From Hydractinia symbiolongicarpus (taxonomy: Eukaryota > Cnidaria > Hydrozoa > Anthoathecata > Hydractiniidae), in contig NC_079887.1 in the NCBI RefSeq assembly GCF_029227915.1, forward strand, positions 3,038,001 through 3,102,000: DNA of 64,000 nt. The letters are read 5' to 3'. Made by a program: the position numbers and the translations under genes. Below, piece by piece: positions 1-15,300 of this stretch. The stretch's first letter is position 1. Every line of letters starts with the position of its first letter. A model generated the notes under the pieces. The model was given only the letters and a program-made list of their open reading frames with translations, was not told the origin of the DNA and ran no database searches.

Positions 1-3000
1 TTTTAAATTATTTTTTCACCACTAAAACACATGAGACTTGTAGTTTTCAAAAATGTTTTCATTTTTGATGAGACGCTGAATAAAAGAAGTTTAATCGCCG
101 GCAAACAAAAACCTGCGATTTCCCGTAAATCCCGGACTCGGCCCGTATAGTCAAAAGTATACAAAGAAAGTACCCAGGGAGTAAACTCATTTCCCAAACG
201 ATTATTTAAATTATTATTTCACCACTAAAGCCCTGAGACTTGTAGTTTTTAAAAATGTTTTCATTTTTGATGAGACGCAGAATAAAAGAAGTTTAATCGC
301 CGGCAAACGAAAACCTGCGATTTCCCATAAATCCCGGACTCGGCCCGTATAGTCAAAAGTATACAAGGAAAGTACCCAGTGAGTAAACTCATTTCCTGTA
401 CGAATTTTTAAATTATTTTTTCACCACTAAAACGCATGAGACTTGTAGTTTTCAGAAATGTTTTCATTTTTGATGAGACGCTTAATAAAAGTGGTTTAAT
501 CGCCGGCAAACGAAAACCCGCGATTTCCCGTAAATCCCGGGCTTGGCCCGTATAGTCGAATGTATACAAAGAAAGTACCCTGTGAGTAAACGCATTTCCA
601 AAACGATTTTTTAAATTATCTTTTCACCACTAAAACGCTTGAGACTTGTAGTTTTCAAAAATGTTTTCATTTTTGATGAGACGCTGAATAAAAGAAGTTT
701 AATCGCCGGCAAACGAAAACCTGCGATTTCCCGTAAATCCCGGACTCGGCCCGTATAGTCAAAAGTATACAAATAAAGTACCCAGGGTGTAAACTCATTT
801 CCCGAACGATTTTTTAAATTACTATTTCACCACTAAAGCCCATGAGACTTGTAGTATTTAAAAATATTTTCATTTTTGATGAGACGCTGAATAAAAGAAG
901 TTTAATCGCCGGCAAACGAAAACCCGCGACTTCCCGTAAATCCCGGACTCGGCCCGTATAGTCAAAAGCATACAAAGAAAGTACCCAGGGAGTAAACTCA
1001 TTTCCCGAACGATTTTTTAAATTATTTTTTCACCACTAAAACGCATGAGACTTGTAGTTTTAAAAATGTTTTCATTTTTGATGAGACGCTGAATAAAAGA
1101 AGTTTAATTGCCGGCAAACGAAAACCCGCCTCTTCCCGTTAATCCCGGACTCAGCCCGTATAGTCAAAAGTATACAAAGAAAGTACCCATAGAGTAAACT
1201 CACTTCCCAAACGATTTTTTAAATTTATATTTTACCACTAAAGCCCATGAGACTTGTAGTTTTTAAAAATGTTTTCATTTTTGATGAGACGCTTAATTAA
1301 AGTGGTTTAATCGCCCGCAAACGAAAACCTGCGATTTCCCGTAAATCCCGGACTCGGCCCGTATAGTCAAAAGTATAGAAAGAAAGTACCCAGGCTGTAA
1401 ACTCATTTCCCAAACGATTTTTTAAATTTATATTTTACCACTAAAGCCCATGAGACTTGTAGTTTTTAAAAATGTTTTCATTTTTGATGAGACGCTGAAT
1501 AAAAGAAGTTTAATCGCGGGCAAACGAAAACCCGCGATTTCCCGTAAATCCCGGTCACGGCCCGTATAGTCAAAAGTATACAAGGAAAGTACCCAGTGAG
1601 TAAACTCATTTCCCTAACGAATTTTTAAATTATTTTTTCACCACTAAAACACATGAGACTTGTAGTTTTCAAAAATGTTTTCATTTTTGATGAGACGCTG
1701 AATAAAAGAAGTTTAATTGCCGGCAAACGAAAACCCGCCTCTTCCCGTTAATCCCGGACTCAGCCCGTATAGTCAAAAGTATACAAAGAAAGTACCCATT
1801 GAGTAAACTCATTTCCCAAACGATTTTTTAAATTTATATTTTACCACTAAAGCCCATGAGACTTGTAGTTTTTAAAAATGTTTTCATTTTTGATGAGACG
1901 CTGAATAAAAGAAGTTTAATCGCGGGCAAACGAAAACCCGCGATTTCCCGTAAATCCCGGTCACGGCCCGTATAGTCAAAAGTATACAAGGAAAGTACCC
2001 AGTGAGTAAACTCATTTCCCTAACGAATTTTTAAATTATTTTTTCACCACTAAAACACATGAGACTTGTAGTTTTCAAAAATGTTTTCATTTTTGATGAG
2101 ACGCTGAATAAAAGAAGTTTAATCGCCGGCAAACAAAAACCTGCGATTTCCCGTAAATCCCGGACTCGGCCCGTATAGTCAAAAGTATACAAAGAAAGTA
2201 CCCAGGGAGTAAACTCATTTCCCAAACGATTATTTAAATTATTATTTCACCACTAAAGCCCTGAGACTTGTAGTTTTTAAAAATGTTTTCATTTTTGATG
2301 AGACGCAGAATAAAAGAAGTTTAATCGCCGGCAAACGAAAACCCGCGATTTCCCATAAATCCCGGACTCGGCCCGTATAGTCAAAAGTATACAAGGAAAG
2401 TACCCAGTGAGTAAACTCATTTCCTGAACGAATTTTTAAAATATTTTTTCACCACTAAAACGCATGAGACTTGTAGTTTTCAGAAATGTTTTCATTTTTG
2501 ATGAGACGCTTAATAAAAGTGGTTTAATCGCCGGCAAACGAAAACCCGCGATTTCCCGTAAATCCCGGGCTTGGCCCGTATAGTCGAATGTATACAAAGA
2601 AAGTACCCTGTGAGTAAACGCATTTCCAAAACGATTTTTTAAATTATCTTTTCACCACTAAAACGCTTGAGACTTGTAGTTTTCAAAAATGTTTTCATTT
2701 TTGATGAGACGCTGAATAAAAGAAGTTTAATCGCCGGCAAACGAAAACCTGCGATTTCCCGTAAATCCCGGACTCGGCCCGTATAGTCAAAAGTATACAA
2801 AGAAAGTACCCAGGGTGTAAACTCATTTCCCGAACGATTTTTTAAATTACTATTTCACCACTAAAGCCCATGAGACTTGTAGTATTTAAAAATATTTTCA
2901 TTTTTGATGAGACGCTGAATAAAAGAAGTTTAATCGCCGGCAAACGAAAACCCGCGACTTTCCGTAAATCCCGGACTCGGCCCGTATAGTCAAAAGCATA

Positions 3001-3075
3001 CAAAGAAAGTACCCAGGGAGTAAACTCATTTCCCGAACGATTTTTTAAATTATTTTTTCACCACTAAAACGCATG
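1..3075. repeat. Higher-order repeat, 10 monomers (~2,028 bp)
   Basis: The first five or six monomers of the window recur exactly 2,028 bp later. Landmarks at 33, 235, 438, 641 and 844 match 2,061, 2,263, 2,466, 2,669 and 2,872, including rare variants such as CCCTGAGAC. The same leading block appears again from about 6,080, where it diverges after three monomers and resumes near 7,127. This indicates block duplication, not only monomer-by-monomer amplification. Confidence 0.85.
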
Positions 3076-6000
3076 AGACTTGTAGTTTTTAAAAATGTTT
3101 TCATTTTTGATGAGACGCTGAATAAAAGAAGTTTAATTGCCGGCAAACAAAAACCCGCGGCTTCCCGTAAATCCCGGACTCGGCTCGTATAGTCAAAAGT
3201 ATACAAAGAAAGTACCCAGGGAGTAAACTCATTTCCAAAACGATTTTTTAAATTATCTTTTCACCACTAAAACGCTTAAGACTTGTAGTTTTCAAAAATG
3301 TTTTCATTTTTGATGAGAAGTTGAATAAAAGAAGTTTAATCGCCGGCAAACGAAAACCCGCCATTTCCCGTAAACCCCGGAATCGGCCCGCATAGTCAAA
3401 AGTATACAAAGAAAGTACCCAGGGAGTAAACTCATTTCCCTAACGATTTTTTAAATTATTTTTTCACCACTAAAACGCATTAGACTTGTAGTTTTCAAAA
3501 ATGTTTTCATTTTTGATGAGACGCTGAATAAAAGAAGTTTAATCGCCGGCAAACGAAAACCTGCGATTTCCCTTAAATCCCGGACTCGGCTCGTATAGTC
3601 AAAAGTATACAAAGAAAGTACCCAGGGTGTAAACTCATTTCCCGAACGATTTTTTAAATTATTATTTCACCACTAAAGCCCATGAGACTTGTAGTATTTA
3701 AAAATATTTTCATTTTTGATGAGACGCTGAATAAAAGAAGTTTAATCGCCGGCAAACGAAAACCCGCGACTTCCCGTACATCCCGGACTCGGCCCGTATA
3801 GTCAAAAGTATACAAAGAATGTAACCAGGGAGTAAACTCATTTCCCGAACGATTTTTTAAATTATTTTTTCACCACTAAAACGCATGAGACTTGTAGTTT
3901 TTAAAAATGTTTTCATTTTTGATGAGACGCTGAATAAAAGAAGTTTAATTTCCGGCAAACGAAAACCCGCGTCTTCCCGTAAATCCCGGACTCGGCTCGT
4001 ATAGTCAAAAGTATACAAAGAAAGTACCCAGGGAGTAAACTCATTTCCAAAGCGATTTTTTAAATTATCTTTTCACCACTAAAACGCTTAAGACTTGTAG
4101 TTTTCAAAAATGTTTTCATTTTTGATGAGAAGCTGAATAAAAGAAGTTTAATCGCCGGCAAACGAAAACCCGCCATTTCCCGTAAACCCCGGAATCGGCC
4201 CGCATAGTCAAAAGTATACAAAGAAAGTACCCAGGGAGTAAACTTATTTCCCTAACGAATTTTTAAATTATTTTTTCACCACTAAAACGCATGAGACTTG
4301 TAGTTTTCAAAAATGTTTTCATTTTTCATGAGACGCTGAATAAAAGATGTTTAATCGCCGGCAAACGAAAACCTGCGATTTCCCGTAAATCCTGGACTCG
4401 GCCCGTATAGTCAAAAGTATACAAAGAAAGTACCCAGGGTGTAAACTCATTTCCCGAGCGATTTTTAAAATTATTTTTTCACCACTAAAACGCATGAGAC
4501 TTGTAGTATTTAAAAATATTTTCATTTTTGATGAGACGCTGAATAAAAGAAGTTTAATCGCCGGCAAACGAAAACCTGCGATTTCTCGTAAATCCCGGAC
4601 TCGGCCCGTATAGTCAAAAGTATACAAAGAAAGTACCCAGGGTGTAAGCTCATTTCCCGAACGATTTTTTAAATTATTATTTCACCACTAAAGCCCATGA
4701 GACTTGTAGTATTTAAAAATATTTTCATTTTTGATGAGACGCTGAATAAAACAAGTTTAATCGCCGGCAAACGAAAACCCGCGACTTCCCGTAAATCCCG
4801 GACTCGGTGCGTATAGTCAAAAGTATACAAAGAATGTACCCAGGGAGTAAACTCATTTCCAAAACGATTTTTTAAATTATCTTTTCACCACTAAAACGCT
4901 TGAGACTTGTAGTTTTCAAAAATGTTTTTATTTTTGATGAGACGCTGAATAAAAGAAGTTTAATCGCCGGCAAACAAACCCGCCATTTCCCGTAAACCCC
5001 GGACTCGGCCCGCATAGTCAAAAGTATACAAAAAAGTACCCAGGGAGTAAACTCATTTCCCGAACGATTTTTTAAATTATTTTTTTACCACTAAAACGCA
5101 TGAGACTAGTAGTTTTCAAAAATGTTTTCATTTTTGATGAGACGCTGAATAAAAGAAGTTTAATCGCCGGCAAACAAACCCGCCATTTCCCGTAAACCCC
5201 GGACTCGGCCCGCATAGTCAAAAGTATACAAAAAAGTACCCAGGGAGTAAACTCATTTCCCGAACGATTTTTTAAATTACTTTTTCACCACTAAAACGCA
5301 TGAGACTTGTAGTTTTCAAAAATGTTTTCATTTTTGATGAGACGCTGAATAAAAGAAGTTTAATTGCCGGCAAACGAAAACCCGCGTCTTCCCGTAAATC
5401 CCGGACTCGGCCCGTATAGTCAAAAGTATACAAAGAAAGTACCCAGGGAGTAAACTCATTTCCCAAACGATATTTTAAATTAATTTTCACCACTAAAACG
5501 CATGAGACTTGTAGTTTTCAAAAATCTTTTCATTTTTGATGAGACGCTTAATGAAAGTGGTTTAATCGCCGGCAAACGAAAACCCGCCTCTTCCCGTTAA
5601 TCCCGGACTCGGCCCGTATAGTCAAAAGTATACAAAGAAAGTACCCATAGAGTAAACTCATTTCCCAAACGATTTTTTAAATTTATATTTTACCACTAAA
5701 GCCCATGAGTCTTGTAGTTTTCAAAAATGTTTTCATTTTTGATGAGACGCTGAATAAAAGAAGTTTAATCGCCGGCAAACGAAAACCCGCGTCTTCCCGT
5801 AAATCCCGGACTCGGCTCGTATAGTCAAAAGTATACAAAGAAAGTACCCAGGGAGTAAACTCATTTCCAAAGCGATTTTTTAAATTATCTTTTCACCACT
5901 AAAACGCTTAAGACTTGTAGTTTTCAAAAATGTTTTCATTTTTGATGAGAAGCTGAATAAAAGAAGTTTAATCGCCGGCAAACGAAAACCCGCCATTTCC

Positions 6001-9000
6001 CGTAAACCCCGGAATCGGCCCGCATAGTCAAAAGTATACAAAGAAAGTACCCAGGGAGTAAACTTATTTCCCTAACGAATTTTTAAATTATTTTTTCACC
6101 ACTAAAACACATGAGACTTGTAGTTTTCAAAAATGTTTTCATTTTTGATGAGACGCTGAATAAAAGAAGTTTAATCGCCGGCAAACAAAAACCTGCGATT
6201 TTCCGTAAATCCCGGACTCGGCCCGTATAGTCAAAAGTATACAAAGAAAGTACCCAGGGAGTAAACTCATTTCCCAAACGATTATTTAAATTATTATTTC
6301 ACCACTAAAGCCCTGAGACTTGTAGTTTTTAAAAATGTTTTCATTTTTGATGAGACGCAGAATAAAAGAAGTTTAATCGCCGGCAAACGAAAACCCGCGA
6401 TTTCCCATAAATCCCGGACTCGGCCCGTATAGTCAAAAGTATACAAGGAAAGTACCCAGTGAGTAAACTCATTTCCTGAACGAATTTTTAAATTATTTTT
6501 CACCACTAAAACGCATGAGACTTGTAGTTTTCAGAAATGTTTTCATTTTTGATGAGACGCTTAATAAAAGTGGTTTAATCGCCCGCAAACGAAAACCCGC
6601 GATTTCCCGTAAATCCCGGGCTTGGCCCGTATAGTCGAATGTATACAAAGAAAGTACCCATAGAGTAAACTCATTTCCCAAACGATTTTTTAAATTTATA
6701 TTTTACCACTAAAGCCCATGAGACTTGTAGTTTTCAAAAATGTTTTCATTTTTGATGAGACGCTGAATAAAAGAAGTTTAATCGCCGGCAAACGAAAACC
6801 TGCGATTTCCCGTAAATCCCAGACTCGGCCCGTATAATCAAAGGTATACAAAGAAAGTACCCATAGAGTAAACTCATTTCCCAAACGATTTTTTAAATTT
6901 ATATTTTACCACTAAAGCCCATGAGACTTGTAGTTTTTAAAAATGTTTTCATTTTTGATGAGACGCTGAATAAAAGAAGTTTAATCGCGGGCAAACGAAA
7001 ACCCGCGATTTCCCATAAATCCCGGACTCGGCCCGTATAGTAAAAAGTATACAAGGAAAGTACCCAGTGAGTAAACTCATTTCCTGAACGAATTTTTAAA
7101 TTATTTTTTCACCACTAAAACGCATGAGACTTGTAGTTTTCAGAAATGTTTTCATTTTTGATGAGACGCTTAATAAAAGTGGTTTAATCGCCGGCAAACG
7201 AAAACCCGCGATTTCCCGTAAATCCCGGGCTTGGCCCGTATAGTCGAATGTATACAAAGAAAGTACCCTGTGAGTAAACGCATTTCCAAAACGATTTTTT
7301 AAATTATCTTTTCACCACTAAAACGCTTGAGACTTGTAGTTTTCAAAAATGTTTTCATTTTTGATGAGACGCTGAATAAAAGAAGTTTAATCGCCGGCAA
7401 ACGAAAACCTGCGATTTCCCGTAAATCCCGGACTCGGCCCGTATAGTCAAAAGTATACAAAGAAAGTACCCAGGGTGTAAACTCATTTCCCGAACGATTT
7501 TTTAAATTACTATTTCACCACTAAAGCCCATGAGACTTGTAGTATTTAAAAATATTTTCATTTTTGATGAGACGCTGAATAAAAGAAGTTTAATCGCCGG
7601 CAAACGAAAACCCGCGACTTCCCGTAAATCCCGGACTCGGCCCGTATAGTCAAAAGCATACAAAGAAAGTACACAGGGAGTAAACTCATTTCCCGAACGA
7701 TTTTTTAAATTATTTTTTCACCACTAAAACGCATGAGACTTGTAGTTTTTAAAAATGTTTTCATTTTTGATGAGACGCTGAATAAAAGAAGTTTAATTGC
7801 CGGCAAACGAAAACCCGCGTCTTCCCGTAAATCCCGGACTCGGCTCGTATAGTCAAAAGTATACAAAGAAAGTACCCAGGGAGTAAACTCATTTCCAAAA
7901 CGATTTTTTAAATTATCTTTTCACCACTAAAACGCTTAAGACTTGTAGTTTTCAAAAATGTTTTCATTTTTGATGAGAATTTGAATAAAAGAAGTTTAAT
8001 CTCCGGCAAACGAAAACCCGCCATTTCCCGTAAACCCCGGAATCGGCCCGCATAGTCAAAAGTATACAAAGAAAGTACCCAGGGAGTAAACTCATTTCCC
8101 TAACGATTTTTTAAATTATTTTTTCACCACTAAAACGCTTAAGACTTGTAGTTTTCAAAAATGTTTTCATTTTTGATGAGAAGCTGAATAAAAGAAGTTT
8201 AATCGCCGGCAAACGAAAACCCGCCATTTCCCGTAAACCCCGGAATCGGCCCGCATAGTCAAAAGTATACATAGAAAGTACCCAGGGAGTAAACTCATTT
8301 CCCTAACGAATTTTTAAATTATTTGTTCACCACTAAAACGCATGAGACTTGTAGTTTTCAAAAATGTTTTCATTTTTCATGAGACGCTGAATAAAAGATG
8401 TTTAATCGCCGGCAAACGAAAACCTGCGATTTCCCGTAAATCCTGGACTCGGCCCGTATACTCAAAAGTATACAAAGAAAGTACCCAGGGTGTAAACTCA
8501 TTTCCCGAGCGATTTTTAAAATTATTTTTTCACCACTAAAACGCATGAGACTTGTAGTATTTAAAAATATTTTCATTTTTGATGAGACGCTGAATAAAAG
8601 AAGTTTAATCGCCGGCAAACAAAAACCTGCGATTTCTCGTAAATCCCGGACTCGGCCCGTATAGTCAAAAGTATACAAAGAAAGTACCCAGGGTGTAAGC
8701 TCATTTCCCGAACGATTTTTTAAATTATTATTTCACCACTAAAGCCCATGAGACTTGTAGTATTTAAAAATATTTTCATTTTTGATGAGACGCTGAATAA
8801 AACAAGTTTAATCGCCGGCAAACGAAAACCCGCGACTTCCCGTAAATCCCGGACTCGGTCCGTATAGTCAAAAGTATACAAAGAATGTACCCAGGGAGTA
8901 AACTCATTTCCAAAACGATTTTTTAAATTATCTTTTCACCACTAAAACGCTTGAGACTTGTAGTTTTCAAAAATGTTTTCATTTTTGATGAGACGCTGAA

Positions 9001-9526
9001 TAAAAGAAGTTTAATCGCCGGCAAACAAACCCGCCATTTCCCGTAAACCCCGGACTCGGCCCGCATAGTCAAAAGTATACAAAAAAGTACCCAGGGAGTA
9101 AACTCATTTCCCGAACGATTTTTTAAATTATTTTTTCACCACTAAAACGCATGAGACTTGTAGTTTTCAAAAATTTTTTCATTTTTGATGAGACGCTGAA
9201 TAAAAGAAGTTTAATTGCCGGCAAACGAAAACCCGCGTCTTCCCGTAAATCCGTACTCGGCCCGTATAGTCAAAAGTATACAAAGAAAGTACCCAGGGAG
9301 TAAATTCATTTCCCAAACGATATTTTAAATTAATTTTCACCACTAAAACGCATGAGACTTGTAGTTTTCAAAAATCTTTTCATTTTTGATGAGACGCTTA
9401 ATGAAAGTGGTTTAATCGCCGGCAAACGAAAACCTGCGATTTCCCGTAAATCCCGGACTCGGCCCGTATAGTCAAAAGTATAGAAAGAAAGTACCCAGGC
9501 TGTAAACTCATTTCTCGAACGATTTT

Positions 9527-11952
9527 TTAAATTATGTTTTCACCACTAAAACGCATGAGACTTGTAGTTTCCAAAAATGTTTTCATTTTTGATGAGACGC
9601 TGAATAAAAGAAGTTTAATCGCCGGCAAACGAAAACCCGCCATTTCCCGTAAACCCCGGACTCGGCCCGCATAGTCAAAAGTATACAAAGAAAGTACCCA
9701 GGGAGTAAACTCATTTCCCGAACGATTTTTCAAATTATTTTTTCACCACTAAAACGCATGAGACTTGTAGTTTTCAAAAATGTTTTCATTTTTGATGAGA
9801 CGCTGAATAAAAGAAGTTTAATTGCCGGCAAACGAAAACCCGCGTCTTCCCGTAAATCCCGGCCTCGGCCCGTATATTCAAAAGTATACAAAAAAAGTAC
9901 CCAGGGAGTAAACTCATTTCCCAAACGATATTTTAAATTAATTTTCACCACTAAAACGCATGAGACTTGTAGTTTTCAGAAATCTTTTCATTTTTGATGA
10001 GACGCTTAATGAAAGTGGTTTAATCGCCGGCAAACGAAAACCTGCGATTTCCCGTAAATCCCGGACTCGGCCCGTATAGTCATAAGTATAGAAAGAAAGT
10101 ACCCAGGCTGTAAACTCATTTCCCGAACGATTTTTTAAATTATGTTTTCACCACTAAAACGCATGAGACTTGTAGTTTTCAAAAATGTTTTCATTTTTGA
10201 TGAGACGCTGAATAAAAGAAGTTTAATCGCCGGCAAACAAACCCGCCATTTCCCGTAAACCCCGGACTCGGCCCGCATAGTCAAAAGTATACAAAAAAGT
10301 ACCCAGGGAGTAAACTCATTTCCCGAACGATTTTTTAAATTATTTTTTCACCACTAAAACGCATGAGACTTGTAGTTTTCAAAAATGTTTTCATTTTTGA
10401 TGAGACGCTGAATAAAAGAAGTTTAATTGCTGGCAAACGAAAACCCGCGTCTTCCCGTAAATCCCGGACTCGGCCCGTATAGTCAAAAGTATACAAAGAA
10501 AGTACCCAGGGAGTAAACTCATTTCCCAAACGATATTTTAAATTAATTTTCACCACTAAAACGCATGAGACTTGTAGTTTTCAAAAATCTTTTCATTTTT
10601 GATGAGACGCTTAATGAAAGTGGTTTAATCGCCGGCAAACGAAAACCTGCGATTTCCCGTGAATCCCGGACTCGGCCCGTATAGTCAAAAGTATAGAAAG
10701 AAAGTACGCAGGGTGTAAACTCATTTCTCGAACGATTTTTTAAATTATGTTTTCACCACTAAAACGCATGAGACTTGTAGTTTCCAAAAATGTTTTCATT
10801 TTTGATGAGACGCTGAATAAAAGAAGTTTAATCGCCGGCAAACGAAAACCCGCCATTTCCCGTAAACCCCGGACTCGGCCCGCATAGTCAAAAGTATACA
10901 AAGAAAGTACCCAGGGAGTAAACTCATTTCCCGAACGATTTTTCAAATTATTTTTTCACCACTAAAACGCATGAGACTTGTAGTTTTCAAAAATGTTTTC
11001 ATTTTTGATGAGACGCTGAATAAAAGAAGTTTAATTGCCGGCAAACGAAAACCCGCGTCTTCCCGTAAATCCCGGCCTCGGCCCGTATATTCAAAAGTAT
11101 ACAAAAAAAGTACCCAGGGAGTAAACTCATTTCCCAAACGATATTTTAAATTAATTTTCACCACTAAAACGCATGAGACTTGTAGTTTTCAGAAATCTTT
11201 TCATTTTTGATGAGACGCTTAATGAAAGTGGTTTAATCGCCGGCAAACGAAAACCTGCGATTTCCCGTAAATCCCGGACTCGGCCCGTATAGTCAAAAGT
11301 ATAGAAAGAAAGTACCCAGGCTGTAAACTCATTTCTCGAACGATTTTTTAAATTATGTTTTCACCACTAAAACGCATGAGACTTGTAGTTTTCAAAAATG
11401 TTTTCATTTTTGATGAGACGCTGAATAAAAGAAGTTTAATCGCCGGCAAACAAACCCGCCATTTCCCGTAAACCCCGGACTCGGCCCGCATAGTCAAAAG
11501 TATACAAAAAAGTACCCAGGGAGTAAACTCATTTCCCGAACGATTTTTTAAATTATTTTTTCACCACTAAAACGCATGAGACTTGTAGTTTTCAAAAATG
11601 TTTTCATTTTTGATGAGACGCTGAATAAAAGAAGTTTAATTGCTGGCAAACGAAAACCCGCGTCTTCCCGTAAATCCCGGACTCGGCCCGTATAGTCAAA
11701 AGTATACAAAGAAAGTACCCAGGGAGTAAACTGATTTCCCAAACGATATTTTAAATTAATTTTCACCACTAAAACGCATGAGACTTGTAGTTTTCAAAAA
11801 TCTTTTCATTTTTGATGAGACGCTTAATGAAAGTGGTTTAATCGCCGGCAAACGAAAACCTGCGATTTCCCGTGAATCCCGGACTCGGCCCGTATAGTCA
11901 AAAGTATAGAAAGAAAGTACGCAGGGTGTAAACTCATTTCTCGAAGGATTTT
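9527..11952. repeat. Higher-order repeat, 6 monomers (1,213 bp)
   Basis: Two adjacent near-identical blocks, 9,527-10,739 and 10,740-11,952. Subtype order and private variants match at an offset of 1,213 bp, for example TTTCCAAAAATG and the shared GGCCTCGGCCCGTATATTC variant at 9,861 and 11,074. Copies differ by only a few substitutions, so the duplication is probably recent. Confidence 0.85.
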
Positions 11953-12344
11953 TTAAATTATTATTTCACCACTAAAACGCATGAGACTTGTAGTTTCCAA
12001 AAATGTTTTCATTTTTGATGAGACGCTTAATGAAAGTGGTTTAATCGCCGGCAAACGAAAACCTGCGATTTCCCGTAAATCCCGGACTCGGCCCGTATAG
12101 TCAAAAGTATAGAAAGAAAATACCCAGGCTGTAAACTCATTTCCCGAACGATTTTTTAAATTATGTTTTCACCACTAAAACGCATGAGACTTGTAGTTTC
12201 CAAAAATGTTTTCATTTTTGATGAGACGCTGAATAAAAGAAGTTTAATCGCCGGCAAACGAAAACCTGCGATTTCCGTAAATCCCGGACTCGGCCCGTAT
12301 AGTCAAAGGTATACAAAGAACGTACCCAGAGAGTAAACTCATTT

Positions 12345-15300
12345 CCCAAACGATTTTTTTAAATTTATATTTCACCACTAAAGCCCATGAGACTTGCAGT
12401 TTTTAAAAATGTTTTCAATTTTGATGAGACGCTGAATAAAAGAAGTTTAATCGCCGGCAAACGAAAACCCCGCGATTTCCCGTAAATCCCGATGACGGCC
12501 CGTATAGTCAAAAGTATACAAGGAAAGCACCCAGTGAGTAAACTCATTTCCCTAACGAATTTTTAAATTATTTTTTCACCACTAAAACGCATGAGACTTG
12601 TAGTTTTCAAAAATGTTTTCATTTTTGATGAGACGCTGAATAAAAGAAGTTTAATCGCCGGCAAACGAAAACCTGCGATTTCCCGTAAATCCCGGACTCG
12701 GCCCGAATAGTCAAAAGAATACAAAGAAAGTACCCAGGGAGTAAACTCATTTCCCAAACGATTATTTAAATTATTATTTCACTACTAAAGCCCATGAGAC
12801 TTGTAGTTTTTAAAAACGTTTTCATTTTTGATGAGACGCAGAATAAAAGAAGTTTAATCGCCGGCAAACGAAAACACGCGATTTCCCGTAAATCCCGGAC
12901 TCGGCCGTATAGTCAAAAGTATACAAGGAAAGTACCCAGTGAGTAAACTCATTTCCTGAACGAATTTTTAAATTATATTTTCACCACTAAAACGCATGAG
13001 ACTTGTAGTTTTCAGAAATGTTTTCATTTTTGATGAGACGCTTAATAAAAGTGGTTTAATCGCCGGCAAACGAAAACCCGCGATTTCACGTAAATCCCGG
13101 GCTTGGCCCGTATAGTCGAATGTATACAAAGAAAGTACCCTGTGAGTAAACTCATTTCCAAAACGATTTTTAAATTATCTTTTCACCACTAAAACGCTTA
13201 AGACTTGTAGTTTTCAAAAATGTTTTCATTTTTGATGAGACGCTGAATAAAAGAAGTTTAATCGCCGGCAAACAAACCCGCCATTTCCCGTAAACCCCGG
13301 ACTCGGCCCGCATAGTCAAAAGTATACAAATAAGTACCCAGGGAGTAAACTCATTTCCCGAACGATTTTTTAAATTATTTTTTCACCACTAAAACGCATG
13401 AGACTTGTAGTTTTCAAAAATGTTTTCATTTTTGATGAGACGCTGAATAAAAGAAGTTTAATTGCCGGCAAACGAAAACCCGCGTCTTCCCGTAAATCCC
13501 GGACTCGGCCCGTATAGTCAAAAGTATACAAAGGAAGTACCCAGGGAGTAAACTCATTTCCAAAACGATATTTTAAATTAATTTTCACCACTAAAACGCA
13601 TGAGACTTGTAGTTTTCAAAAATCTTTTCATTTTTGATGAGACGCTTAATGAAAGTGGTTTAATCGCCGGCAAACGAAAACCTGCGATTTCCCGTGAATC
13701 CCGGACTCGGCCCGTATAGTCAAAAGTACAGAAAGAAAGTACGCAGGGTGTAAACTCATTTCTCGAAGGATTTTTTAAATTATTATTTCACCACTAAAAC
13801 GCATGAGACTTGTAGTTTCCAAAAATGTTTTCATTTTTGATGAGACGCTTAATGAAAGTGGTTTAATCGCCGGCAAACGAAAACCTGCGATTTCCCGTAA
13901 ATCCCGGACTCGGCCCGTATAGTCAAAAGTATAGAAAGAAAGTACCCAGGCTGTAAACTCATTTCCCGAACGATTTTTTAAATTATGTTTTCACCACTAA
14001 AACGCATGAGACTTGTAGTTTCCAAAAATGTTTTCATTTTTGATGAGACGCTGAATAAAAGAAGTTTAATCGCCGGCAAACGAAAACCTGCGATTTCCGT
14101 AAATCCCGGACTCGGCCCGTATAGTCAAAGGTATACAAAGAACGTACCCAGAGAGTAAACTCATTTCCCAAACGATTTTTTTAAATTTATATTTCACCAC
14201 TAAAGCCCATGAGACTTGCAGTTTTTAAAAATGTTTTCATTTTTGATGAGACGCTGAATAAAAGAAGTTTAATCGCCGGCAAACGAAAACCCCGCGATTT
14301 CCCGTAAATCCCGATCACGGCCCGTATAGTCAAAAGTATACAAGGAAAGCACCCAGTGAGTAAACTCATTTCCCTAACGAATTTTTAAATTATTTTTTCA
14401 CCACTAAAACGCATGAGACTTGTAGTTTTCAAAAATCTTTTCATTTTTGATGAGACGCTGAATAAAAGAAGTTTAATCGCCGGCAAACGAAAACCTGCGA
14501 TTTCCCGTAAATCCCGGACTCGGCCCGAATAGTCAAAAGAATACAAAGAAAGTACCCAGGGAGTAAACTCATTTCCCAAACGATTATTTAAATTATTATT
14601 TCACTACTAAAGCCCATGAGACTTGTAGTTTTTAAAAATGTTTTCATTTTTGATGAGACGCAGAATAAAAGAAGTTTAATCGCCGGCAAACGAAAACACG
14701 CGATTTCCCGTAAATCCCGGACTCGGCCGTATAGTCAAAAGTATACAAGGAAAGTACCCAGTGAGTAAACTCATTTCCTGAACGAATTTTTAAATTATAT
14801 TTTCACCACTAAAACGCATGAGACTTGTAGTTTTCAGAAATGTTTTCATTTTTGATGAGACGCTTAATAAAAGTGGTTTAATCGCCGGCAAACGAAAACC
14901 CGCGATTTCCCGTAAATCCCGGGCTTGGCCCGTATAGTCGAATGTATACAAAGAAAGTACCCTGTGATTAAACTCATTTCCAAAACGATTTTTAAATTAT
15001 CTTTTCACCACTAAAACGCTTAAGACTTGTAGTTTTCAAAAATGTTTTCATTTTTGATGAGACGCTGAATAAAAGAAGTTTAATCGCCGGCAAACGAAAA
15101 CCCGCCATTTCCCGTAAACCCCGGACTCGGCCCGCATAGTCAAAAGTATACAAAGAAAGTGCCCAGGAAGTAAACTCATTTCCCGAACGATTTTTTAAAT
15201 TATTTTTTCACCACTAAAACGCATGAGACTTGTAGTTTTCAAAAATGTTTTCATTTTTGATGAGACGCTAAATAAAAGAAGTTTAATCGCCGGCAAACGA

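Noticed and set aside
660-720. CENP-B-box-like stretch in the monomer (TTTCGTTTGCCGGCGAT on the minus strand)
   Set aside because: It has TTCG but lacks the required A and CGGG positions of the box.
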